DNA from: Cycas panzhihuaensis
Lineage: Eukaryota; Cycadophyta
Direction: 5' to 3'
Assembly: GCA_023213395.1 (NCBI GenBank)
Contig: CM041465.1
Location: forward strand, 29,147,741 to 29,211,740
DNA length: 64,000 nucleotides
The position numbers and the translations under genes were made by a program. Every line of letters begins with the position of its first letter. The stretch's first letter is position 1. The notes under the pieces were generated by a model. The model made no database searches. It was given only the letters and a program-made list of their open reading frames with translations, and was not told the DNA's origin. This document shows positions 31,902 through 44,459 of this stretch, one piece after another.

Positions 31902-32570
31902 TGATCCCAAAGTAGAGCATGATTAGTGAATAAATTAATTACCAACCTTTCTCCTTGAGATCCTAAGGTGTTAGTATAAAATTCCCAATAACATCAATAC
32001 AAGAATAAGCCCATAAAAGGAAATTCTACACCAAATTATACATACTTGCCATTGCTCCAAAGTAAGAAGAATAATACTTTTATTAAGTTAGAAAAAGCTC
32101 CATTTAATGGTGCAGAAAATAACTAGCAAAGAATAGGCAAGTTACAATGAATAAATGATACAATTATACCACAAGGGGCCTCCAACTTCCCAATACTCCT
32201 TTAATGAAACTCCCACTCTCCACAATGGATGCTTGAAGTGCCGAATTTTGCCTCCTCTATGGCCTCTAAAACCTTCTAAGTGTTACCTCAATGTTGCTCC
32301 TAAGTCAAGTGTCTCTCACACATAAGAACCAAGTCTCCAACATTGTAAATGATCTCAAGAGGGCTCAATTTATAGAAAGAAACCCAAAATACATGTTTAA
32401 CAAGTGGTATTCATGTAAGTATAACCACTAACAACCAGAATGCATGTTGTCCAAATGACATTCATACAATTTTAAAATATTGTAGCTTGATAACTAGGGC
32501 TAATAAACTCCAATTAAGCTCAATTTGGGTACATGTATAGGTATATATTTGCCCTTTACTCTCTAAAAAT
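31902..32570 (-). repeat. gypsy-2 3' LTR, left part
   Basis: Starts TGATCCCAAAGTAGAG, as does the other LTR at 47662. Continues at 40096 beyond copia-B. Confidence 0.93.
32566..32570. repeat. target-site duplication of copia-B (left)
   Basis: AAAAT, repeated at 40091-40095. The uninterrupted gypsy-2 LTR near 48330 carries one such site in the same context, acting as the empty-site control. Confidence 0.9.
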
Positions 32571-32881
32571 TGAAAGAGGTTAATGTATTAAGGTCATTTG
32601 CGTAGATTAATTATGTGACCTTAGGATATATTATTAGCATTAGTCTCTTAATGAAATGTACTTTATGTGCATCTAAATGTAATTTTGAGTTTGTGTCATT
32701 AAGCAAGAAAATCCTAACCCTAATGCTCATCCTCAATATTAAAAGGCAAAATCTCAAGAAGGGAGTAATTATTCATTCTCAACTCAAAGCTTGCTCTCAT
32801 ATCTTGTTTCGTCTCTTTTTCATTCTCCATTGCCATTGTGTGTATGTGAGTGATATATTCCATAAATCCATCCTTCCTTCA
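32571..32881 (+). repeat. 5' LTR of copia-B
   Basis: 311 bp, TGAAAGAGG...TCCTTCCTTCA. Confidence 0.93.
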
Positions 32882-32883
32882 TA

Positions 32884-32897
32884 TGGTATTAGAGCTA
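32884..32897 (+). promoter_or_regulatory. primer-binding site of copia-B (iMet type)
   Basis: TGGTATTAGAGCTA, two bases after the LTR; one C to T change from the usual TGGTATCAGAGC. Confidence 0.85.
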
Positions 32898-34757
32898 GAA
32901 GGGGATCTATTCACTCCATTCAATTTACATGGAGTCATTTTGCCTCTCCTTCACATTTAATATGAAGTATTAAGAGTGCATTTATCATTTTTAATATTTT
33001 GAGAGCTTAAAATTATAGTACTTTATATGTTTCTACTTTCTGTATATGTACAAAATTTTAGAGGTGATGAATACAAGTTTTTGAAGTTGTCCAGTTGCCG
33101 GAATAGTCCTAGAAGCATCATAAGGCCTAAAATTTCATAAAAAATTTGACCATCTCATATTTTGATGAAATTTAGAATGCAAGGTTATCTTTACTAGAGG
33201 ATCATTTTTGTCTTCTAGATCAACTTTAGATTTAGCCTATAATAGTTACTTTTATTTGAGACAAAAGAGTAAAATTTATGGATAAATGACTTAAGGCACT
33301 TTTCCCAATGAAATCCTTTAATTATAAGCTAAAAATATGAAATTTTTATTGAGGTATATAGTAGATTTATGTATTAGGATCATTTTAAGATAAATCTCAT
33401 CAAATTTCATCCACTGGTTAGTGAGATCTATGCGCTTTTCACAGAATCAGATTTGCCTACTCAACCCCACAAAGGACATTGTGAGGCCATTTCAGACAAT
33501 TATTTGGCTGATTTTAGAGATGGTGTAGAAGGGAATATTGATTTATATGTTAAAATATAACTGTTGATATATTGAAGTTCAGATTCTGAGACACTAGATC
33601 TGGCAGGATTCTGCTTTTGTGCTTTTTTTGGGTAAAACATTTTTATGCCTTTTCAAAAATCTAACTTTACTACACTATCATAAACAACATTCTGAACACT
33701 TTTTCCTTCTACCATAAATTTAGATTTCATTATTTAAGACTTCCTATTTATAATTTTTTTTTTAAATTACCTATTTACCATTATTTATAAATTTTGTGGC
33801 TAGTTGATCCAATTTTTTATCCCATTGTGGATTTTGTATTAAAATTTCTAAAAATATATTTGGAAACATTGTACTAAAGCAAGGGAAACCTTAGATCAGA
33901 AGCAACATCTGGTTCCCCTACTAAATCTAGCATACTTTTTCTATTTGTGCACATAACATAAAGCATCACAAAAGTAGTAGAAATATCAAGGCAAGCACGA
34001 AAAGAAAGCAAGTATATTTGGTAACTTTTCATTTTAGTTTTCAGTTATTCAGAAATAACTTACATTATTCCTAAAAGGAATCTCATCTGTACAATCTATA
34101 CCGCCAGTTCTTGACTTATATGCACACTCGTCTTGGTTGAAATAGACCACGATTGGCCAAAGTCTAGGCCATAAGGGAGGTGTAAGTTTCATACTGGGTC
34201 TAGTCTTAACTAGAATAGTGGTGGATGGATAGGTTAGCCATACCTACGGCCTCCAATCAGGAATAATCTTGATAATCACCTGGGAAAACTCAAAAACCTT
34301 AATGCAGGATTAAAATTAACACAGTCTAATATCTGTCATAGTCGTGAGATACACAATATCGTTTGACTCTTCAGAAGAGGTATATAACTACTCACTGGTA
34401 AACTGGGTGAGGATTGGGAGTAGTTGGGCTCCATTGTGACTTAGATTTCATCACCAAGTGTAGGTGTAGGTATCGCAGGTGAAGGCCCTAATCAGATAGT
34501 AGAAGCCTTAGGCATTGAAACCTAACCTATATTTAGACATAAGTTAAAGGTTAGTGGCATGACACATCACCACTCTTTACCAACTCTATATTAGGCCTCA
34601 TTCTTATATCATTACTTATACTCATTTTTCATAGTTATTGAAAATACTTGCTTCTCATCATAGCATTCATTTCTATATCCCTACTGTGCCATATGCATTA
34701 GCCATACGTGTCAGTGGCACATACTTCTATCACCTCTTCTACTTCTTCATCATCACC
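32898..34757 (+). other. copia-B leader
   Basis: About 1.86 kb without an ORF, AT-rich. Its first 250 bases recur at 44179-44433 inside the composite element. Confidence 0.7.
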
Positions 34758-35955
34758 ATGTCATCTCATTTCAAGCAGAATATTAATTGCATATTGAAAG
34801 GCAAAGAAAATTGAGATTTGTGGTACACTGGAGTTAAAAATGCTGCAAAGTATAAAGGCCTTTAGAGAGCTCACTTGCAACCTACACCCATCATACTAGT
34901 AACAGCTATAACACCTACTTCCAATGGATCTACCTCAATAGCTCCTACAGATGTTATAGCCAAACTACAATGGGAGATAGATGATGAAAAGATTTGTGCA
35001 AGAATGTTGTTGGTTACTGATCACCCATTGCACAACTTGATTAATGAAGAGCAATATGATACAGCCTAGAAGGTCTTTAAAGTTCTCAAGAAGAACTTTG
35101 ATGCCAAGTTAGATTTTGAATTTATTCATCTTATTCTGAAAATGAATAAATTAAAAATACAGAAGGAATTAGCTCATGAGACAATAAATCTCCTTCAACT
35201 AATCAAATAGTTAATTGATAAAGATTTTAAGACCCAATGTATCACTTAGGCATTCTTGATCTAATCATGTCTACATATCCCTGACTATAAAAACTTACCT
35301 AGAAGTCTTCAATCTAGTAGAACATTGAAGACACTCAATTCAAAGCACTTGATATAAAGTTCATAGAATTTGACAATACCTTCGATACCAACTTTGTAGC
35401 CTTTGACTCTCTTCTAAATGCAGCCTTTGAGGTGCAAGAAGAAGTTTACTACACAAAAAATCAAGGTTCCTCTCATGGTAGAGGAAATAACTGAGCAAGA
35501 GGAAGAGGAAGAAATATGGGAAATCATCCACAAGGTCAATCAAACCCTGAGTCATAGCCCCAACAGTCTCAAGGACAAGGGCCACCTCAACAAAGAGTAA
35601 GATAGTCAAGTCAAACCAATAACTTTTCATGGACTGGTAATCAAACTATTATGTGTGATCGGTATAACTGTAAAGGATACTTAGCAAAGGACTATAGAAC
35701 TGCCACTTATAAGTTGGCTAAGTTCCAACCAAAACATGGAGCTCATAATATTAAAGAAACTTATAAAAAATCCTTTAATAGTCAGGTTTTGTACAAGCAT
35801 ACTTTTAAAGAATTGAGGGCTCTTCAACATCAAATGCTATTAGCCAACCAAAGAAATACTTTGAAGCTCAATGTGGATATATCACTTGTGAATTCCCTTC
35901 TCCAATGCCAAGGCCTATTGGAATTGCTAATAGTGTGGCTTCAATCGATGGACAG
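34758..35955 (+). pseudogene. copia-B gag
   Basis: Starts MSSHFKQNINCILKGKENWD at 34758, followed by LWYTGVKNAAKYKGL, a UBN2-type gag start (bait W-D-L-W). The middle includes NLINEEQYDTA and NFDAKLDFEFIHLIL. A degenerate CCHC knuckle lies near 35652: CDRYNCKGYLAKDY. Stops and at least two frameshifts, the region 35360-35640 being readable only in pieces. Confidence 0.8.
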
Positions 35956-37330
35956 TGGATCGTAGACACAGGAGTAACTTAACGTATGATGTGTAATCAT
36001 AGTTTATATCAAATATTTGTCTCAAATGTTCAAGGAGTTATTTACATAGCTAATAAATCACAATAACCTGTTAAAAGAATTGGTAACATTTTCCCAAAAC
36101 TCCCAGGCTTAAAAGATTTTACATTGTTTAATGTCTTATACATACCCAATCCTAAACAAAACCTACTCTTCTTATCCACACTTGTCTCTCATGGATTTAA
36201 TCTTGAGTGTAACTGCAAATGACTAGACTCTCCAGATCATTCACCCTCCAACTGATCAAGTGGTCTTGATTGTACATCTCTCTAGTAAACTCTTTTTATT
36301 AAATGGCTCTCCATCTTCTGAAACCCATTGTGCCCAAAACACTTGTGTCGATTCAATTCCATCCTGACCCATCCAATGTTGTCACCAAAAGTTCTTTAGC
36401 ATGCTCACATGGGCCATGTTTATATTGATAAACTTAGAGATCTTTCTAACACCCTTCTAAATCTTCCAAAGTTCTCCTCTAAGCCCTTTAAATATGAAGC
36501 TTGTATCATTGCCAAATCTCATTGACAACCCTTTCCCAAAAGTCAGTGAAAATCAAGCCATCCATTACAATTGGTACACTCTGATATGTGCAGACCAATG
36601 TCCACTACTTCACTGAAGGGCAAGTTATATTACATCTCTTTTATTGATGATTTCACTAGAAAAGTATGGGTAGCTTTTCTACATAAGAAATATGAATCCT
36701 TCTACATATTCAAAGAATTCAAAGCCCACATTGAAAAGGAGTCAAGTTATTAACTCAAATGTCTTTGAACTGATAATGGTGGAATATACCTTACATGAGT
36801 TTGAAATCTACCTTCAAGACAATGGCATCAAGCATCAAATAACAGTAGCAAGTACCCCACAACAAGATGGAGTTACTGAGCGCAAGAACAAGACAATCAT
36901 GAACATAGCTCGTGCTATGTTAGTATACAAAAATGTACCTGCCTACCTATGAGCTGAAGCCATATGGATAGTTAATTATTATATCAATGCTATTAGCCCA
37001 TCAAAGGAAGGATAATTACCTAATAAAAAAAGGTCAAGACAAGCCTCCATTATTCACTACTTTAAAATTTTTAACTCTACATGCTATACCCACATTCTGG
37101 ATTCAGATCAAAATAAACTCCAACCAAGGGCACTTAAAGGCATCTTTGTTGGATACCCTATAGATAAAAAAGAATATATGGTCTTTATACCTTCACAATA
37201 AAAAATCATCATTACTAAAGATGTCATTTTTACAGAGATAGAGGATCAGTTGCTTAGATTAGACTCTAAAGTACCCTCACATCACTATAATCATGTTATC
37301 AAGTATGATGTTCAGATTCTGAATTTGTTT
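35956..37330 (+). pseudogene. copia-B protease and integrase
   Basis: The protease site is visible as QWIVDTGVT near 35952 (D-T-G kept, then a stop). LYIPNPKQNLLFLSTLVSHG follows, then HAHMGHVYIDKLRDL (HHCC region), and the integrase core at 36571-36760: LVHSDMCRPM, FIDDFTRKVWVAFLHKK. A frameshift near 36760 separates the last part (DNGIKHQITVASTPQQDGVTERKN, carrying the catalytic Glu). Confidence 0.85.
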
Positions 37331-39290
37331 TTGGGGGAGGAGGAACAAACATAAATTACTCCAAATATTGGAAGCTAACAATAGAGCCTTAGAAGATACA
37401 AGTTGTGACTCTAAACTAATGAGTGTACATCCAACACCATCCTTTGAAGATAGCAGAGTTGATAAAGGCAAAGCCATTATAGAAGAACCATCCTACCTGC
37501 TTTCAGTTATTAAAGGAAAAATAATAGTAGAAGGACCATCTTCCTTAGGCACATTAACATCCTCCTCACAAAATAATCATTTCAATGAACAAAATGAGAA
37601 CCAAGAAGTTGAGGAAATGAGGATCTCATTCCTAACTCGAGGATCTCGAGAAGCTCGCTAGCTCAATAAGGACATATGACCAGATGACGTGGGCAAAACT
37701 GGCACTTGAAGTGCCTATAGATCAAGGATATAAGAATCATTATATACTGAGCTTGAACCAGTAGAACTACACCTTACTCTTAATGAAGAGCCCCTAATGT
37801 ACTAAGAAGTTATAAAGCATGTAGCTTGGAGAAATGCTATGAATGAAGAGTACCAATCTCTTATCAAGAATGGTATATAAGAGCTTGTTGATCTACCACT
37901 TGGCAGAAAGGTAGTTCAAAATAAATAGGTGTTAAAAAATAAATATAAATCAGGCAGCACCCTTGAAAAACACAAGGCAAGGTTTGTAGCTAAAGGATTC
38001 ACATAAAGGAAAGACATTGACTAAACTAAATTCTTTACACCTACAACCAAGTGGCCTATAATTATAACTCTTGTGGCCTTGGTTGCTCAACAGGGTTAGA
38101 AAATCCACCAACTCAATATTAAGACCGCATTTCTTAATGGAGATTTTGAAGAAGAAATTTACCTAGCTTAACCAGAAGGATATGAGATCAAAGGTCAAGA
38201 GAATAAGGTTTGTAAGCTCAGAAAGTCCCTATACGGCCTTAAATAAGTCCCTCGTGCTTGGTTTGCCAAGTTGCCTGAAAGAATGAGGCAACTTGGATAC
38301 GAGGTTTTTGACTACCAAGATATTGATGTAATATTATTCATCAAGTGCCATAAGGATAAAGTCATTTATCTCATAATCTTTGTGGATGATATGCTAGTAA
38401 CAAGTAATAGTAAATAGGTAATAAGCTAGCTAAAAAAGGACCTTGGTAAAACCTTTGAATTGTCTGACCTCGGTTTGATGGAATATTACTTGGGAATTGA
38501 ATTAACATAAAAGAATAAAAAAATTTTCCTCTCCCAGGAAAAATACATCAATGATCCTCTAACCAAGTTTCAGTTAGAAGATGCTCAACTAATGATTTTA
38601 CCTATGGATCCTAATACCAAACTCTTAGTTGAAGGTGATACTAGGAAGGCAGACGTAACACTATATAGGAAACTTGTAGGTAGTCTCATCTACACTACTA
38701 ATATAAGGCTAGATATTACACACTCTGTCAACATTCTTGCTCATTACATGACAAATCCTAGGCATAATCATTGGCAAGCACTAGTGTGAGTGTTGAGATA
38801 CCTTAAGATGAGCAGAAAATATGGTCTATTGTATAAACCTAATTCAGACTTCAAGCTTTCTACATACACAAACTCAAACTTTGTAGGAAATAAAGATACA
38901 GAATGATCTATATTTGGGTATGTAATATTTCTTGGAATAGTACCAATATCATGGAGATTCAGATGATAGAAGATAGTTGTAGATTCAACTGCTAAAGCTG
39001 AATATATTATTGCTTCTGAGACCAGTAAGGAGGTGATATGGCTAAAAAAATTATTAGAAACATTAAATATCACCCAAACGAGTCCTATGAGTCTTCATAT
39101 GAATAATCAATCAGCAATCTGCATGGTAAAAAATCTTGTATTTCATGATCGTACCAAACACATAAGTATGAAGGTTCATAGAATTAGAGAACTTATTTAT
39201 AATGGCACAATTCAACTAGAATACTGCCCTACAATAGATCAAGTGGCTAATATATTCACCAAATAGCTGCAAAAGGTGAAGTTTGAATAG
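37331..39290 (+). pseudogene. copia-B reverse transcriptase and RNase H
   Basis: After a Ser/Glu-rich linker (37370-37700), RT reads MNEEYQSLIKNG, LEKHKARFVAKGFT, LRKSLYGLK and the active site IFVDDMLVTSNS near 38380, then LSDLGLMEYYLGIEL and VGSLIYTTNIRLDITHSV. RNase H near 38860-39260: DSTAKAEYIIASETSKEVIW, MNNQSAICMVKN, HISMKVHRIRELIYNG, ending QVANIFTK. More than ten stops. Confidence 0.9.
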
Positions 39291-39779
39291 TTCTGAAGGT
39301 AGCTTAGCCTTAGGATCTCCATCTTTGACTAATCAAAGAAGATGGCAACATGATCATCATACTCTATTCTCTTCGTAAAATCCCCTTGTGGGCACAGAAG
39401 AATAAGAGTAAGTCTCTGCTCTATCTTGTTTGTGCAAACCCCATGTGGGCACAGAAGGATAAGGGTTGTACTAGTTTTAGAAAATCAAAACTTGTGAAAA
39501 CCTAACTAGGCATAGGAGATGACTAAATGGTATATGAAGACTTAGCAGATTAAGCTGCATATTTAAGTTGCTTGGCTATTAGGCTGTATCAAAGATCCAC
39601 CTTAGCTATTTTGATTTATGAAGAGGGCTATAGATCTTAGAAAGTTCGTGGTTTTTATTTCCTATGAGAGTTTTCCCATAAAAGTGTCATTTAGAATTTC
39701 AATGTAATAATGAAGCTCAAATGAAGACCTCATAGAACAGATTTTCTCAAAATGACCTTCCACCATTAAGGGGAGGAAT
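39291..39779 (+). other. copia-B 3' UTR and polypurine tract
   Basis: Contains a direct repeat CCCC(T/A)TGTGGGCACAGAA at 39382 and 39439 (57 bases apart). Polypurine tract AAGGGGAGGAA ends at 39778. Confidence 0.75.
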
Positions 39780-40090
39780 TAAAAGAGGTTAATGTATTAA
39801 GGTTATTTATGTAGATTAATTATGTGACCTTAAGATATATCGTTAATATTAGTCTCTTAATGAAATATACTTTATATGCATCTAGATATAATTTTGAATT
39901 CATGTCATTAGGTAGGAAAATCTTAACCCTAATGCTCACCCTCAATAATAAAAGATGAAATCTCAAGGAGGGAGTAATTATTCATTCTCACCTCCAAGCT
40001 TGCTCTCATATCTTGTTTCATCTCTTTTTCATTCTCCATTACTATTGTGTGCATGTGAGTGATTTATTTCCTAGATCCATCATTCCTTAA
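39780..40090 (+). repeat. 3' LTR of copia-B
   Basis: 311 bp, TAAAAGAGG...TTCCTTAA; terminal TG and CA have both mutated. Confidence 0.93.
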
Positions 40091-40384
40091 AAAATTTTAG
40101 CTCATTTAGATATCATTTGTCTCTATTTTCATTGATTTAAAAATAATATGTATTTGCTATTTTTCTATTGGCTATGGGATCAATTTTATATACAATAAGG
40201 CTTGCAATCTATTCAAATGATAATTTTTAAACTCCACCTTTTGGACATATGTAGTAGGATGTGTTTTCTTCCTTTCCATAAAATTTCATATTAGTTTAAC
40301 ACCATTTGACTCTATCTCTTTTAGTTGTGCCAATGCCTAGCATTTTTTTCCTCCTATAGACATATAGTAGATCCTCCTAGATTA
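40091..40384 (-). repeat. copia-B right TSD and gypsy-2 3' LTR, right part
   Basis: AAAAT (40091-40095), then 289 bases matching 48331-48619 up to CCTCCTAGATTA. Confidence 0.92.
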
Positions 40385-40400
40385 TGGCTCCCCTTCCTTG
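40385..40400 (-). promoter_or_regulatory. polypurine tract of gypsy-2
   Basis: Minus strand AAGGAAGGGGAGCC followed by ATAATC at the LTR edge. Confidence 0.65.
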
Positions 40401-41882
40401 GAAAATAGCCAACTCCTATTTAGCTTAGAATTAAAGATGAGGGAAGCATTATTCTCCTTGTTGCCTACTAAACCACTTGGCCTTATTAGATAACTATCCT
40501 ACTACTCCAATCCTAAAAAATTCATGTGTCTTATGTCTTATTTTGGTGGATTTTCTCTCCAATATACAATCTTCCTTAAGAGGCTCCTCACATTTTAAAT
40601 ACAAGTCATCAACTGAAAGTAAAGTGAATTGGTCCTACTCCTCATCTATTATAGAGGGCTCAAGGAGTTTTAAATATTTAGCATTTACTATTTAATATAT
40701 TTACATATAAGTGGAAGATCAAGTTGGAAAGCATTGCCACCTATTTTTCTCAAAATATTAAATGGTCTATACCTTATAGGTTTGAGTTTCTTGCTTTCTT
40801 CTTCCAACCTCTTCTTACTCAAGTATAACCATACCAAATCTCCTTCTTAAAAAATACACTCTTGCCTATGCTTGTCATGTCTTTCCTTGTACTTTTACTA
40901 AGTCCTCAAAAGTGATCATGTACTTCTTTATGGACTCTCTGGATCTTCTCCAAATATCTTAAAGCCTTCTCATACCCCTCCTTCTCTTTGGCAGATCCTT
41001 CCTTAGCTTGCATAAAAAGCTCTAAGTTGAATGGACTTTGAGGAAAGTATCCCAAACAAACTTCAAAAGGTGCTTTAGAGTATGATGCATGCATTTCCCT
41101 ATTAAATGCAAATTATAGAAAAGCTAATGATTCATCCCAAGTCTTTAGATGCTTAGAATTATATCCCCTCAATAAATGTATGAAAGCTCTGTTCACTACT
41201 TCAGTTTGTCCATCTATTTGAGGATGAAAACTTGTACTCAACTTTAATTTGATGTCATCATCTCCCATACTGTCTTCCAAAATGATGAAAGGAATCAAGT
41301 GTCCCAATCTAAAATGATAGAAGAAGGCAAGCCAAAATTCTTCTATATATGCTCAAAGAACAACTCAACTACCCCTACTCCTATGATTTTATTCTTATAA
41401 GGTATTAAACATATCATCTTGACAAATATATCTACAACAATAAAGATATAATCATGTCTCTTCCTAGTCATGGGAAGTCCCCCTAAGAAATCTATGGAGA
41501 TACTTTCCCAAGGCCTAGTGGGAATAGGAAGTGGTGTATACAATCCTAATTTTCTAGAAGAAGACTTAGAAGTATTACATATTGCACATCCTTTTACATA
41601 TTTTCTTACATTATTTTACATCTTTTGCCATACAACATACCTTCTCAAGTTTTTTAAAGCCTCCTATATACCAAAGTGACCAGCTACTTTAGAAGTATAG
41701 GCTTCTCTAAGCCACTTGATCTTGTCTCCTTTTGATGGAACATAGAGTTGCTCCCTTTTAAAAAGTAGACCATCATTCTAAGCAAGCTGGGAAGGTCTTC
41801 CTTTCTCTAGGTTCTTCAATTCTTGATTCAAGGCTTCATCTTCATGGTACAAGTCTTTATATTCTTCATGATGTATTAGATA
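40401..41882 (-). pseudogene. gypsy-2 integrase
   Basis: On the minus strand from 41882: YLIHHEEYKDLYHEDEALNQ (pre-integrase), LREAYTSKVAGHFG and CAICNTSKSS (zinc finger), SISIDFLGGLP (first Asp, 41490), FHPQIDGQTEVVNRAFIHLL near 41210 (includes the catalytic Glu), and the C-terminal part MHASYSKAPFEVCLGYFPQS. The frame at the right edge continues RNase H across the composite element. Broken by stops near 41310 and 41100. Confidence 0.88.
41878..41882. repeat. probable eroded TSD of composite element (left)
   Basis: AGATA on the plus strand; partner AGCTC at 44541-44545. Three of five bases agree. Discounting the element and one copy makes the gypsy-2 frame continuous, which supports this as the insertion point. 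Confidence 0.6.
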
Positions 41883-41963
41883 TGTGACTTTCCATTACAC
41901 TAAAAGCCCATAGGTGATTTGGGAAGAGGACTTCTCAACAAGTGAACCAGCCATAGTCCAACA
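41883..41963 (-). repeat. 3' terminal repeat of composite TRIM
   Basis: 81 bp; minus strand starts TGTTGGACTATGG and ends AAAGTCACA. 41964-41970 (minus GGGAGAG) is the polypurine tract. Confidence 0.85.
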
Positions 41964-42365
41964 CTCTCCCGTGATGAGGAGGGTGCAATAGTACATATCG
42001 CTTGTGTTATAATTCCACCTAAATCAGGGGTGCATAGAAACCCCATTAGGGAAAGGGACTTTGTCTGACATACATGTGGGATTTGAACCTTGATCCTGGG
42101 CTCTGATACCACTTGTGACTTGCCATTATACCAAAAACCCATAGGTTTTTGGTATAATGGCAAGTCACAAGTGGTATCAGAGCCCAGGATCAAGGTTCAA
42201 ATCTTACGCATATGCCAGACAAAGCCCCTTTCCCCGATGGGGTTCCCATGCACTCCCGATTTAGGCGGAATTATAACATAGGCAATACGTGCTATGGCGA
42301 CCTCCTTGTCATAGGGGAGTGTTAGACTATGGTTGGTTCACTTGCCAAGGAGTCCTCTTCCCAAA
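41918..42365. repeat. large palindrome: head-to-head TRIM copies
   Basis: Two 224-base arms meet at 42141/42142. The centre, 42080-42203, is 124 bases with a single mismatched pair next to the axis; the outer parts of the arms differ by roughly 15 %, mostly transitions. Each arm carries a PBS (minus at 42098-42111, plus at 42172-42185) and a polypurine tract; the right arm ends after 46 bases of its 3' LTR (42320-42365). The centre falls inside the former 5' LTRs, only about 28 bases of which remain per side. Confidence 0.92.
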
Positions 42366-44169
42366 ATTAGTACACTCTGATTTATGTGGGCCAATGCCCA
42401 TTCCTTCACTGAAGGGTAAGTTATATTACATCTCTTTCATTGATGATTTCACTAGAAACGTATGGGTAGCTTTTCTACACAAGAAAGATGAAGCCTTCTA
42501 TGTATTCAAAGAATTCAAAGCCCTCACTAAAAAAGAGTCAGGTTATCAACTCAAATGTCTTCGAAATAATAATGGTGGTGAATATACCTCACATAAGTTT
42601 AAAAGCTACCTTCGAGACAATGGCATCAAGCATCAAATAATAGTAGCAGGTACCCCACAGTAAAATGGAGTTACCGAGTATATGAATAGGACAATCATGA
42701 GTATGACTCGGGCTATATTGATATACAAAAATGTACCTGCCTACCTATGGGCTGAAGCAATTTGGACAATTGTTTATTATATCAATGTTATTAGCACATG
42801 AAAGGAAGGACAAGCACCTAATGAAAAGTGTTCAAGACAAGCCCTCATTGTTTACTACTCCAAAATTTTTGGCTCTATATGCTATACCCACATTTTGGAT
42901 GAAAGTCAAAATAAACTCCAGCTAAGGGCACTTAAAGGCATCTTTGTTAGATACCCTATGGATAAGAAGGGTATAATATTTTTATACCTTTATAATAAAA
43001 AATCATTATTACTAGAGATGTCATTCTTACGGAGATAGAGGATTAGTTACTTAAACTGGACTCCAAAGTACCCTCACGTCGCTATAATCATGTTATCAAG
43101 TATGATGTTCAGATTCTAAATTTTTTTTTGGGGGGGGTGGACAGATATAAGTTACTCCAAATATTAGAAGCTGACAATAGAGCCTCAGAGGATATAAGTT
43201 GTGACTCTAAACTGATGAGTGCACATCCAACACCATCCTTTAAAGATAGTAGAGTTGACAAAGGCAAAGCTATTATAGAAAAACCATCTTCTCCACCTTT
43301 AGTTGACAAAGGTAAAACAATGGTAGAAGGACCATCTTCCTTAGGCGCATCAACATCCTTCTCACGTCATGAATAAGTTAAGAATCTAGAAGTTGAGGAA
43401 ATGAAGACTTCATTCCCAACTTGAGTATTTCGAGAAGCCCACCAACTCAATAAGGATATACAACCAAATGAGGTGGGCAAAATTAGCACTTGAAGTGCCC
43501 ATAGAGCAAGGATATAAGAATCATTATATACTAAGCTTGAAATGGTAGAACTACACCTTACTCTTAATAAAGAGTCCCTAACATACCAAGAAGTTGTAAA
43601 GCATACAGTTTGGAGAAATACCATGAATGAAGAGTATCAATCTCTTATCAAGAATAGTACATGGGAGCTCGTTGATCTATCACTTGGTAGAAAGGTAGTT
43701 CAAAATAAATAAGTGTTCAAAAATAAATATAGTTCAGACAGCACGCTTGAAAAGCACAAGGCGAGGTTGGTAGCTAAAGGATTTACACAAAGGGAAGGCA
43801 TCGACTACACTGAAGCCTTTGCACCTATAACCAAGTGGCCTATAATTAGAACTCTTGTGGCCTTGGCTACTCAACAGGGTTGGAAAATCCACCAACTCGA
43901 TATTAAGACCTCATTTCTCAATGGAGATCTTGAAGAAGAAATTTACATGGCTCAGCTAGAAGGATATGAGATTGAAGGTTAAGAGCATAAGGTTTGTGGG
44001 CTCAGAAAGTCCTTGTATGGCCTTAAACAAGCCCCTCGTGCTTGGTTTGCCAAGTTGTCTAAAAGAATGAGGCAACTTGGATACGAGGTTTGTGACTACC
44101 AAGATATTGATACAACATTATTCATGAAGCGCCATAAGAATAAAGTCACTTATCTCATAATCTTTGTGG
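42366..44169 (+). pseudogene. captured copia integrase-RT fragment
   Basis: Matches copia-B 36570-38385 in order and orientation. LVHSDLCGPMPIPSLKGKLY and FIDDFTRNVWVAFLHKKDEA (integrase), then DNGIKHQIIVAGTPQ and a stop, a linker, RT from LEKHKARLVAKGFTQREGID through HQLDIKTSFLNGDLEEEIYM and LRKSLYGLKQAPRAWFAKL, stopping at IIFV just before the YVDD box. Fewer stops than copia-B in the RT part. It has no gag, protease, RNase H or LTRs. Confidence 0.9.
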
Positions 44170-44433
44170 TATTAGAGCTAGAAGGGGATTTATTCACTCC
44201 ATTCCACTTGCATGGAGTCATTTTGTCTCTCCTTCACCTTTAATATGAAGTATTGAGACTACATTCATCATTTTTTAATATTTTGAGAGCTCAAAATTAT
44301 AGTACTTTGTATCTTGCTATTTTCTATATGTGTGCAGAAATTTAGAAGTGAAAAATATAGGTTTTTTAAGCTGTTCAGTTACTGGAACAGTCCTAGAAGC
44401 ATTAAAGGCCTAAAATTTCATAAAAAATTTGAA
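44167..44433 (+). other. captured copia PBS and leader fragment
   Basis: Matches copia-B 32884-33149 and starts exactly at the PBS (TGGTATTAGAGCTAG). The joint with the RT piece shares TGG (44167-44169); the joint with TRIM sequence on the right shares ATTTGA (44428-44433). Confidence 0.88.
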
Positions 44434-44459
44434 CCTTGAACCTAGGATCTGATACCACT

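Larger units (their letters stand above)
32571..40090 (+). mobile_element. complete Ty1/copia element (copia-B) inside gypsy-2 LTR
   Basis: 7520 bp with 311-bp LTRs, 5-bp TSD AAAAT and plus-strand order LTR, PBS, leader, gag, protease, integrase, RT, RNase H, 3' UTR, polypurine tract, LTR. The LTRs differ at about 37 of 311 sites by eye, almost all transitions. Many in-frame stops. A relative of this family supplied the cargo of the composite element at 42366-44433. Confidence 0.95.

Noticed and set aside
42080-42203. Palindrome as a miRNA precursor or rho-independent terminator
   Set aside because: Arms are explained as inverted TRIM copies with PBS sites; far too long and perfect for a miRNA precursor, and not a bacterial sequence.
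42172-42210. tRNA gene or SINE head suggested by GGCAAGTCACAAGTGG and GGTTCAAATC
   Set aside because: The A-box-like part is the LTR end plus PBS, and LTR/PPT architecture explains the whole unit better as a TRIM; no tRNA folding.
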